A DNA stretch of 64,000 bases from VRUE01 sp963698085 (GTDB taxonomy: Bacteria > Actinomycetota > Thermoleophilia > Solirubrobacterales > 70-9). Position 1 is the first letter of the stretch. Each line of letters opens with the position of its first letter. The position numbers and the translations under genes are program-made. Location: positions 124,001 through 188,000 of the forward strand of contig OY969122.1 in the NCBI GenBank assembly GCA_963698085.1, read 5' to 3'. This document shows, in pieces, positions 56,883 through 64,000 of the stretch. Below the pieces are notes generated by a model. The model was given only the letters and a program-made list of their open reading frames with translations. It did not search any database and was not told the origin of the DNA.

Positions 56883-58913
56883 TTAGCTGAGAGCCGGCTC
56901 GCCCGACCGCAGCGCCGTCAGCACCCGCTCGGCCACCGACTCACCGGTCAGGCCGACCTCCTCGCGCAGCAGCGCCGGCTTGCCGTGGGTGATGTAGCGG
57001 TCGGGCAACCCAAAGCGCATCACCCGCGCCCGGTCTGCAGGGCGATCGGCGAAGGAGTCCTCGAGGTGCTCGAGCACCGCCGAGCCGAAACCGCCGGGCA
57101 AGACGTTCTCCTCGATCGTGACGACGAGGTCGTGTCCGAGCGCCAGGCGCTCGAGCAGCTCGGCGTCGAGCGGCTTGGCGAAGCGCGCGTCGGCAACGGT
57201 CGGCTTGAGGTCGTGCCCGGCGAGGATCTCGGCCGCCTGAAGCGCGACGCTCACCCCGTAGCCGTAGCCGAGCAGCGCAACCCGCTCGCCGCTTGCCAGA
57301 AGCTCGCCACTGCCGATCGGGATCTCGGCCGGCGCGGTCGGCAGCTCGACCCCCTCTGCCGCCCCGCGCGGGTAGCGCAGCGCCGCCGGACCGTCGTGGG
57401 CGATCGCCGTGCGCAGCATGTGGATCAGCATCGCCTCGTCGCGCGGCGCCATCACGACGACGTTTGGCAGCGGCCGGAAGTAGGAGACGTCGAAGGCGCC
57501 GTGGTGGGTGGGGCCGTCGTCGCCGACAAGCCCGGCCCGGTCCATAGCGAAGGTGACGTCGAGCTCCTGCAAGCAGACGTCGTGGATGATCTGGTCATAA
57601 GCACGCTGGAGGAAGGTCGAGTAGATCGCGCAGATTGGCTTCGCCCCCTGCAGCGCCAGGCCGGAGGCGAGCAGGACCGCGTTCTGCTCGGCGATGCCGA
57701 CGTCGTAGTACTGCGCGGGGACTTCGTCGGCGAGCTTCTGCAGCCCAGTCCCCCCCGCCATCGCCGCGGTGATCCCGACCACGCGCCCATCGCGCTCGGC
57801 CTCGGCGACGATCGCGTCGGCAAAGACCTGCGTGTATTGCGGCGGCGCCCCGGCGGCCGGCGGCTTCTCCAGCCGCTCCGGTGCGATCGCCTCGGGCGAG
57901 TCGGACTCCTTGACCGGGACCGGCTTTGGTGCGGGCGCTCCATTGACGATCGACTTGGGCTTGGCGGCGTGCCACTTCTCCATTCCCTTGAGGCCGCCTT
58001 CCTCGGCCGGGGCAAAGCCCTTGCCCTTGACCGTGTGGATGTGGACGACAACCGGGCGGTCGGCCTCGAAGGCCTCCTTCAGCGCCTCGCGCAGGGCGTG
58101 CACGTCGTGGCCGTCGATCACGCCCATGTAGGCGAGGTCGAGCTCCTCGAAGAAGAGGCCGGGCGCCCAGTAAGCCTTGATCGCTGACTTGAGCTCCGGT
58201 CCCAGCCGTTCGATCCGCTTGCCAAGGCCCAGCGGCAGCTTGGTAAGCCGGTCCTCGACACCCTCGCGGGCGTGGTAGAGGCGCGGGTTGAGGCGCACGC
58301 GGTTGAAATAGCGCGAGAGCGCGCCGACGTTGGGTGAGATCGACATCCCGTTGTCGTTGAGCACGATCACGATCGGCGTCTGCAGGCCGCCGGCCGCGTG
58401 CAGCGCCTCGTAAGCGACGCCGCCAGTCAACGCCCCGTCGCCGATCACCGCGGCGACCCTGCCGTCCTCGCCGATCCCCTTGCGCATTCCCTCCTTGAGG
58501 CCGACCGCGTAGCCGATCGAGGTCGATGCATGGCCGGCGCCCATGATGTCGTGCTCGGACTCGAAGATCGAGCAGAACGGCGCCAGGCCCTCGTACTGGC
58601 GGATCGTCGGCAGCCCCTCGCGGCGACCGGTGAGGATCTTGTGCGGATAGGCCTGGTGGCCGACGTCCCAGAGGATCTTGTCGCGGGGCGAATCGAGCAA
58701 GCTGTGCAGGGCGACGGCCAGCTCGCAGGTGCCGAGATTTGCGCCAAAGTGACCGCCGATCTCGCCGATCGTGTCGATGATGTAGGTGCGCATCTCCTGC
58801 GCCACCTGCTGCAGCTGCCCGTCGTCGAGCTCGTGCAGGTCGACGGGGGAATCGATCCCCTCAAGCAGGGACTCCGCCGCGGTGTCTCCTGGCTTCTGCT
58901 CTCTGTCGCTCAT
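56883..58913 (-). CDS. dxs: 1-deoxy-D-xylulose-5-phosphate synthase
   Basis: 676 residues, longer than the usual 620-640 because of a Pro/Glu-rich linker at about 325-365. It has the TPP motif GDGALTGGVAYEALHAAG, the catalytic HPHKILTGRR region (HQAYPHKILTGRREGLPTIR) and the transketolase-like second domain (AEQNAVLLASGLALQGAKP; DRAGLVGDDGPTHHGAFDVS). It makes DXP for the MEP isoprenoid pathway. The stop of the prenyl synthase upstream overlaps its start by 4 bp. Confidence 0.97.
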   Translation of the reverse strand: MSDREQKPGDTAAESLLEGIDSPVDLHELDDGQLQQVAQEMRTYIIDTIGEIGGHFGANLGTCELAVALHSLLDSPRDKILWDVGHQAYPHKILTGRREGLPTIRQYEGLAPFCSIFESEHDIMGAGHASTSIGYAVGLKEGMRKGIGEDGRVAAVIGDGALTGGVAYEALHAAGGLQTPIVIVLNDNGMSISPNVGALSRYFNRVRLNPRLYHAREGVEDRLTKLPLGLGKRIERLGPELKSAIKAYWAPGLFFEELDLAYMGVIDGHDVHALREALKEAFEADRPVVVHIHTVKGKGFAPAEEGGLKGMEKWHAAKPKSIVNGAPAPKPVPVKESDSPEAIAPERLEKPPAAGAPPQYTQVFADAIVAEAERDGRVVGITAAMAGGTGLQKLADEVPAQYYDVGIAEQNAVLLASGLALQGAKPICAIYSTFLQRAYDQIIHDVCLQELDVTFAMDRAGLVGDDGPTHHGAFDVSYFRPLPNVVVMAPRDEAMLIHMLRTAIAHDGPAALRYPRGAAEGVELPTAPAEIPIGSGELLASGERVALLGYGYGVSVALQAAEILAGHDLKPTVADARFAKPLDAELLERLALGHDLVVTIEENVLPGGFGSAVLEHLEDSFADRPADRARVMRFGLPDRYITHGKPALLREEVGLTGESVAERVLTALRSGEPALS

Positions 58914-59794
58914 TCGTTTCTGGTGAAGATGTAGTCGGCGATACCTCTTAGATCGCCGGTCTCGCCGTCGGCTTCGGCCAGTGCCGCCGTCGCCTTGGCG
59001 TGGGACTCGGCCGCCAGCTCGCGCGCCCGCTCGAGGCCGAAGAGGCTGACGTAGGTGAGTTTTCCATGTCGCTCGTCGCTTCCGTGGGGCTTGCCGAGTT
59101 GCTCGTCGCTTCCGGTCACGTCGAGGATGTCGTCGACGATCTGGAAAAGGACGCCGAGCTCGCCGGCGAACCGGCGGTAGGGGATTGTCTCAGGTTTGGC
59201 CACTCCCTCGAGGATGAGTACGACGCCGACGCCGGCAGCGATCAAGCGGCCAGTCTTCAGCCCGTGCAGCGCCCGCAGCGCCTCAGCGTCGCCAGCCTCG
59301 CCGGCAACATCCACATACTGGCCGCCGACCATGCCGTCCACTCCGGTCGCGGCCGCCAGCTCGGCCAGCGCCGCAAGCACACGGTCCGGTTCGCCGGGCT
59401 GCTCGCAGAAGAGTCGGATCGCCTCGGCGAAGAGCCCGTCGCCGGCGAGGATCGCCACGTCCTCGCCGTACTTGACATGCGAGGTGGGTTGGCCGCGCCG
59501 CAGATCGTCGTCGTCCATCGCCGGCAGGTCATCGTGGATCAGCGAATAGGTGTGAATCAGCTCGATCGCTGCCGCGACCCGCAGGTAGTGCTCGGGGTTG
59601 GCGCCCAGGGCGCGCGCCGTCGCCAGGGCAAGGGCCGGCCGCACTCGCTTGCCACCCGCCAGCAGCGAGTAGCGCATCGCCTCGACGAGACCCGCCGTGG
59701 GGGGCAGCGCGGCGAAGGACAGCCGCCCCAGCTCAGCGTCGACCAGGGCGCGCAGGTCCTCGGGGTAGCTCACAGCCGGACGCGATCCGCTCAA
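58910..59794 (-). CDS. polyprenyl diphosphate synthase (IspA/GGPP-type)
   Basis: 294 residues. First Asp-rich motif in LIHDDLPAMDDDDLRRGQPT (about 91-110) and second in FQIVDDILDVTG (about 216-227), with GGKRVRPAL near the N-terminus. Product length (C15 or C20) is not readable from these residues alone. Linked to dxs by a 4-bp overlap, so this operon makes isoprenoid precursors and the first chain-elongation product. Confidence 0.93.
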   Translation of the reverse strand: MSGSRPAVSYPEDLRALVDAELGRLSFAALPPTAGLVEAMRYSLLAGGKRVRPALALATARALGANPEHYLRVAAAIELIHTYSLIHDDLPAMDDDDLRRGQPTSHVKYGEDVAILAGDGLFAEAIRLFCEQPGEPDRVLAALAELAAATGVDGMVGGQYVDVAGEAGDAEALRALHGLKTGRLIAAGVGVVLILEGVAKPETIPYRRFAGELGVLFQIVDDILDVTGSDEQLGKPHGSDERHGKLTYVSLFGLERARELAAESHAKATAALAEADGETGDLRGIADYIFTRNE

Positions 59795-59973
59795 TGCGAG
59801 CTCTCGGACTCGCGGATGCGGCGGTTCGCCTCCTCGACCGCCTCGCTGGAGAGCTCGGCGGCCTCGCGGGCCAGCTCGGCGGCGCGCTCGTCGCTTGCCT
59901 CGGAGCCTTCCAGTTCAGCGGCGATCGCCTGCAGGCGGCCCGAGATCTCGTGCAACCGGGTCGCGTCGCTCAC
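59791..59973 (-). CDS. small helical protein, XseB-like
   Basis: 60 residues, two charged helices (LHEISGRLQAIAAELEGSEA; AAELAREAAELSSEAVEEAN). The pattern is like the exonuclease VII small subunit, but shorter and without an adjacent xseA, so the name is tentative. It overlaps nusB and the prenyl synthase by 4 bp each, which argues it is a real translated gene. Confidence 0.5.
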   Translation of the reverse strand: MSDATRLHEISGRLQAIAAELEGSEASDERAAELAREAAELSSEAVEEANRRIRESESSH

Positions 59974-60356
59974 TTGACCGCGCCCCCCTGGCGCTCGCGC
60001 ACGATCGCGCCGAGGATGCCGTTGACGAAGCCCGGCGCCTCGGCGCCGCAGTACTCCTTGGCGGTCTCCACCGCCTCGTCGATCGCAACCTCGTCGGGAA
60101 CCTCGTCGCTGTGCTCGATCTCATACAGCGCCACCCGCATCACGTTCAGCTCCAACGGCGCGATCCGCCCCAGCTCCCAACCCCGTGCGTGGCTGGCGAT
60201 CGTCGCGTCGAGCCCCTCCCGGTGAGCGGCTACGGCCTCCGCCAATTCGCGGGTGAAGGGCCGCGCATCGGTCAGCAACTCAGCCAGCGGGCGTCCGGTG
60301 ACGTCGCGCTGGTAGCAGGCAAAGACGGCGTCGCGACGCTGGTCGGATCTGCGCAT
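59970..60356 (-). CDS. nusB: transcription antitermination factor NusB
   Basis: 128 residues from ATG 60356 (MRRSDQRRDAVFACYQRDV). All-helical RNA-binding fold with APLELNVMRVALYEIEH and VAIDEAVETAKEYCGAEAPG, then FVNGILGAIV. It binds boxA with NusE in rRNA antitermination. It is 32 bp after efp, the standard efp-nusB order. Confidence 0.93.
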   Translation of the reverse strand: MRRSDQRRDAVFACYQRDVTGRPLAELLTDARPFTRELAEAVAAHREGLDATIASHARGWELGRIAPLELNVMRVALYEIEHSDEVPDEVAIDEAVETAKEYCGAEAPGFVNGILGAIVRERQGGAVK

Positions 60357-60388
60357 CGGCCTATTCTCGCGCTTTGGGCGGCTGGCGC

Positions 60389-60949
<561 letters not shown>

Positions 60950-61048
60950 GGCGGCGAAGGTTAGTCGCCTGCCTCGGGGGCCGCCTCCGAGGGTATGAGC
61001 GCTCCCTCCCCGGCGACGCCAGTCACTAACCTACGTCGTGCCTGGGAG

Positions 61049-61534
61049 ATGAAGAGGTCGCTGGGGACACTCGCCGTCGTAATCGCCGCGCTGCTTGCCA
61101 TCGCGCCGCTCGCCCGTGGCGAGGAACAGACGCGCGAAACCTACAAGACCCAGATCGAGCCGATCTGCAAAGCCAACCGAGCGGCCAACGAACGGATCAT
61201 GGATGGCGCCAGGGAGCGCATCAACAAGGACGAACTGGTGCCGGCGGGAAAGCAGTTCATCCGCGTCTCGGCTTCATTTGGGGGGCTGATCAAGAGCATC
61301 GCGACGGTTCCTACCCCTCCCGCCGACAACCACCGGGTCGACCGCTGGCTCGAGCAGATGCGGCTGCTGAAGACGCGTCTGCGCAACGTCGGCAAGTACT
61401 ACAAAGAAGGCAAGGAGATCAAAGCCACCCACGAGTCGATCCTGGCCGAACGCAGCGGTATCTCCGCCAACAACATCAGCATCGTCTTCAAAGTCCGCTA
61501 CTGCCGCTTCGGCCGCTTCGACAAAAGCCGGTAA
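61049..61534 (+). CDS. secreted helical protein, unknown function
   Basis: 161 residues from ATG 61049. Signal peptide (GTLAVVIAALLAIAPLARG), then a helical domain with CKANRAANERIMDGARERIN and a final RYCRFGRF; two cysteines. Similar Cys-containing helical segments (ADAICADSQRRYTEI) occur in the kinase ectodomain at 14224, suggesting a shared extracellular fold. Convergent with the SDR gene. Confidence 0.7.
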   Translation: MKRSLGTLAVVIAALLAIAPLARGEEQTRETYKTQIEPICKANRAANERIMDGARERINKDELVPAGKQFIRVSASFGGLIKSIATVPTPPADNHRVDRWLEQMRLLKTRLRNVGKYYKEGKEIKATHESILAERSGISANNISIVFKVRYCRFGRFDKSR

Positions 61535-61549
61535 GCCGGCGGCCGCGAC

Positions 61550-62356
61550 TCAGTCGACCGATTCGGCCGCGGTACTGGTGGTGAGGTTTGAGGCCGTGCC
61601 ACCGGAGAGGACGCGGCGGACCACGCGGGGGGCAAGGATACGGGCCATCGCGGCAAGCGCGTAGGGGCGGGGCACGTAGCGCTCGGCCTTGCCGCGCAGG
61701 CCGGTGTCGACGATCGCCTCGGCGACCTTCTCCGGCTTGGAGACGGTCCACCGGGTCAGGGCGCTTTGCCGCAACTCGGTGGCGGGGAAGCCCTCGGTGG
61801 CGATGAAGCCCGGCAGCACCATGCCGACGTGAACGTTGTGCGGTCGCTCCTCGGCGTAGAGAGCGTCGGTCCAGCCGATCAGGGCGAACTTGCTGGCCGA
61901 GTAGGAGCCGGTGCGCGCCCGGGCGACGCGGCCGGCGGTGCTCGCGACGTTGACGATCGCGCTCGGCGCCGAGGCGCGCAACAGCGGCAGGAGCGCCTCG
62001 GTGAGGCGGACGACCGCGTCGAAGTTGAGCTCCATGTGGCGGTGCACGTTGTCGTAGCCCGCCTCGGCGAAGGAGCCACGCCAGGCGGCGCCCGCGTTGT
62101 TGACGAGCAGGGTGAGGCGGCCGCCGTGCTCGGCGGCAAGATGAGCGTGGACGCGCTCGGGCGCGTCGGGCTCGGTCAGGTCGACGCTGATCCAGGTCGC
62201 CCTACACGGCAGCGACTCGGCCAACGCCCGCAACCTTTCCTCACGACGGGCGACGAGGACGAGCTCCGCGCCAGGCTCCTTGGCCAGCCGTTTCGCCGTG
62301 GCCTCGCCGATTCCGCTCGACGCGCCCGTGACAAGAACCGTCATCGCTTCACTCAT
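61550..62356 (-). CDS. short-chain dehydrogenase
   Basis: 268 residues from ATG 62356 (an ATG at 62344 is also possible). TVLVTGASSGIGEATAKRLA, NNAGAAWRG, catalytic NVASTAG and SYSASKFALIGW. The C-terminal 60 residues (KPEKVAEAIVDTGLRGKAER; LAPRVVRRVLSG) resemble the membrane-associated tail of DHRS7/SDR-type enzymes. Likely NADP-dependent oxidoreductase, substrate unknown. The M42 peptidase start is 67 bp away, divergent. Confidence 0.92.
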   Translation of the reverse strand: MSEAMTVLVTGASSGIGEATAKRLAKEPGAELVLVARREERLRALAESLPCRATWISVDLTEPDAPERVHAHLAAEHGGRLTLLVNNAGAAWRGSFAEAGYDNVHRHMELNFDAVVRLTEALLPLLRASAPSAIVNVASTAGRVARARTGSYSASKFALIGWTDALYAEERPHNVHVGMVLPGFIATEGFPATELRQSALTRWTVSKPEKVAEAIVDTGLRGKAERYVPRPYALAAMARILAPRVVRRVLSGGTASNLTTSTAAESVD

Positions 62357-62423
62357 AGATAAGAAAACTATTCGAATCTGCTGATTGCGGACATCTGTTC
62401 GACTCGACATACTGCCGATCTTC

Positions 62424-63473
62424 ATGGCTGAGACCCCTGCCCTCCTTGACAAGCTGCTGCGCACCGGCGCCCCCTCCGGCCACGAGGGCCCGGCGGCCGC
62501 GATCTGGCGTGAGGAAGCCGAGTTTGCGACGCTTTCGGTCGACGGGCTCGGCTCGTCGATAGCCCGCGTCGGCGACGCCGCGCCGCTGCTTGCGGTGGTC
62601 GGACACATCGATGAGATCGGCCTGGTCGTCACCCACATCGACGAGAAGGGGTTCCTCTGGTTCGCCCCGATCGGCGGTTGGGACCCGCAGATCCTGGTCG
62701 GGCAGCGGGTGGAGATCAGAGGGCGGGAGAGCCTCGTGCCGGGCGTCGTCGGCCGCAAGCCGATCCACCTGCTCGAGGCCGAGCAGCGCAAAAAGGTCGT
62801 CGAGCTGAAGGGCCTCCACATCGATGTCGGCGCCGTCGACCGCGAGGAGGCCGCCGCGATGGTGCGGGTCGGCGACCCCGTCGTCGTAGCCGCCGAGCCA
62901 ATCCGCCTCGCCGGAGACCGACTGGTCTCGCGGGCGCTGGACAACCGCCTCGGCGCCTACATCGCCTTGGAGGCCCTGCGTCGCTGCAACGAGCGCGGCT
63001 CGCTGAGCGGCAGCTTCGCCGCGATCGCCGCGGTGCAGGAGGAGATCGGTTTGTTTGGAGCACGAACGTCGGCCTTCGAGGTGCGGCCGGATCTCGCCGT
63101 CGCCGTCGACGTCACCCATGCCACCGACGCACCGGGTGTCGACGAGAAGGAGGTCGGCAGCCACCCGCTCGGCTCTGGGCCGGCAATCGGGCGCGGCTCA
63201 ACCCTCTCGCCGAAGGTGTTCGACCTGCTCGTCGAAACCGCCGAGGCGGCCGGGATCGAGCACACGGTGAGCGCCAGCGGGCGTGCAACCAGCACCGACG
63301 CCGACGCGATCCAGATCTCGCGCGCGGGGATTCCGACCGGGTTGGTCTCGATCCCGCTCCGCTACATGCACTCGCCGGTCGAGTTGGTCGACCTCGGCGA
63401 TCTCGAGGCGACTGTGGAACTGCTCGCCGCCTTCGCCGCCCGGCTCGAGGACGGCATCGACCTCAGCCGCTGA
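62424..63473 (+). CDS. M42-family glutamyl aminopeptidase / endoglucanase-like
   Basis: 349 residues from ATG 62424. VVGHIDEIGLVVTHIDEKG (first metal His-Asp, about 53-71), ALDNRLGAYIALEAL (second Asp, about 172), VQEEIGLFGART (Glu pair, about 203) and AVDVTHATDAPG, then LRYMHSPVELVDLGD. Typical M42 dodecameric aminopeptidase ligands. It processes peptides in the cytoplasm. A bidirectional terminator follows. Confidence 0.92.
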   Translation: MAETPALLDKLLRTGAPSGHEGPAAAIWREEAEFATLSVDGLGSSIARVGDAAPLLAVVGHIDEIGLVVTHIDEKGFLWFAPIGGWDPQILVGQRVEIRGRESLVPGVVGRKPIHLLEAEQRKKVVELKGLHIDVGAVDREEAAAMVRVGDPVVVAAEPIRLAGDRLVSRALDNRLGAYIALEALRRCNERGSLSGSFAAIAAVQEEIGLFGARTSAFEVRPDLAVAVDVTHATDAPGVDEKEVGSHPLGSGPAIGRGSTLSPKVFDLLVETAEAAGIEHTVSASGRATSTDADAIQISRAGIPTGLVSIPLRYMHSPVELVDLGDLEATVELLAAFAARLEDGIDLSR

Positions 63474-63497
63474 GCCCCCAGCCAGTGGGGACCTCAG
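63470..63497. terminator. bidirectional terminator between convergent genes
   Basis: CTGAG-CCCCCA and TGGGG-AC-CTCAG around GCCAG. The stem starts at the M42 stop codon and covers the GGDEF gene stop (63494), so both genes end inside it. Confidence 0.65.
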
Positions 63498-64000
63498 TTA
63501 GCGCAGACCTCGACCCGGTCGCGGCCGCCGGCCTTAGCCGCGTAGAGCGCCGTGTCGGCAAGGTCGACCAGCTCGTTGGCGTCGAGCGGTCCCGACCGGG
63601 AGACGGCGACGCCGACGCTGATCGTTATCTCGATCCCACCGGGGCGCCGCTCGCGCACTGCCCGGCGCAGGCGCTCGGCAACCCCAACCGCATCCGCTTT
63701 TGCGGCACCGGGCAAGACGACGAGGATCTCCTCGCCACCGATGCGGTAGATCGAGTCGCCGGCGCGCAGGACGGCGCGCATCGTGTAGGCGACCTCCTGC
63801 AAAACGGTGTCGCCGGCGGCGTGGCCGAGCTGATCGTTGACCCGCTTGAAGTGGTCGAGATCGCAGAGCAGCAGGGCGTGCGAGCGGCCGTCGTCCGTAC
63901 CGCCCGGCTGCCCCTCGAGCTCACTGAGCCGCTGCTCGAGGGCGTTGCGGTTGAAAAGACCGGTGAGGGGATCGAGCGTCGAGCGCCGGCGGTGGGCGCG
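63494..64000 (-). CDS. GGDEF diguanylate cyclase (5' end beyond window)
   Basis: The last 168 codons of a cyclase. LDPLTGLFNRNALEQRLSEL is followed by LLLCDLDHFKRVNDQLGHAA and the active-site loop RIGGEEILVVLPG, i.e. GGEEI, a functional GGDEF variant. Metal and base-binding Asp (CDLDHFK) are present. The C-terminal ITISVGVA and ADTALYAAKAGGRDRV are also present, so unlike the protein at 16715 this one should make cyclic di-GMP. Its sensor region is outside the window. Confidence 0.9.
   Translation of the reverse strand, partial: RAHRRRSTLDPLTGLFNRNALEQRLSELEGQPGGTDDGRSHALLLCDLDHFKRVNDQLGHAAGDTVLQEVAYTMRAVLRAGDSIYRIGGEEILVVLPGAAKADAVGVAERLRRAVRERRPGGIEITISVGVAVSRSGPLDANELVDLADTALYAAKAGGRDRVEVCAN

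Overview
The window is high-GC bacterial DNA, gene-dense, with many 1-8 bp start/stop overlaps and frequent GTG/TTG starts. The gene order tlyA-nadK-recN-steA-mctB-pyrG...xerD matches the arrangement known from Mycobacterium, so the source is an actinobacterium. The fused SecD-SecF, DUF3866, the HTH-HNH remnant and the secreted beta-helix and LamG proteins make a deep-branching Thermoleophilia/Solirubrobacterales-type lineage my best guess. That assignment is inference; no rRNA gene is present.

Layout. 1-5.9 kb (minus): 3'-truncated secD-secF fusion, a zinc-ribbon/PAS protein, ruvB-ruvA-ruvC and a YebC-family regulator. 5.9-8 kb (plus): a small membrane protein and a CorA-like channel split by a frameshift. 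7.9-11.3 kb (minus): M29 aminopeptidase, pdxT, pdxS and an RpiR regulator. 11.4-14.2 kb (plus): small membrane, zinc-binding and SnoaL-like proteins. 14.2-19.9 kb: Ser/Thr kinase, secreted protein, degenerate GGDEF/HD-GYP protein, frameshifted lipoprotein, PhzF, DUF1330 and a minimal zincin. 19.95-29.3 kb: a degenerate accessory island ending at a tRNA-Met(CAU)-type gene. Three copies of a 74-bp repeat, two of them joined to tRNA 3'-half fragments, divide it into cassettes. These hold a TolB-like protein, a nucleotidyltransferase two-gene module, a duplicated LamG protein with two members of an unnamed secreted family, a broken DUF433 antitoxin, a folded DNA/RNA element and a broken TraA relaxase-helicase. 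29.3-33.4 kb: HPt protein, redoxin lipoprotein, SDR, glycosyltransferase, tRNA-Asn and an HTH-HNH pseudogene.

33.4-50.8 kb is a long minus-strand housekeeping block: dnaG, dgt, recO, mutM, xerD, DUF3866, an M20 peptidase, pyrG, a MraY/WecA-like transferase, mctB, steA, recN, an MFS exporter, nadK and tlyA. It links replication and repair with division-associated and nucleotide functions. 50.8-51.25 kb is a non-coding region with a LexA-box-like palindrome, a conserved element and a terminator. 51.25-56.6 kb encodes secreted and membrane proteins (including a CSLREA beta-helix) and a glutaredoxin-like protein. A second copy of the conserved element lies at 56.7 kb. 56.9-61 kb (minus): dxs, a polyprenyl synthetase, an XseB-like protein, nusB and efp. 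61-64 kb: a secreted protein, SDR, M42 peptidase and a 5'-truncated GGDEF protein.

Several genes (CorA-like, the 18-kb lipoprotein, TraA twice, HTH-HNH) are broken by apparent loss of one base. Four of these sites lie in or beside short homopolymer runs, so sequence error and real decay both need considering. No CRISPR array, rRNA or intact insertion sequence was seen.
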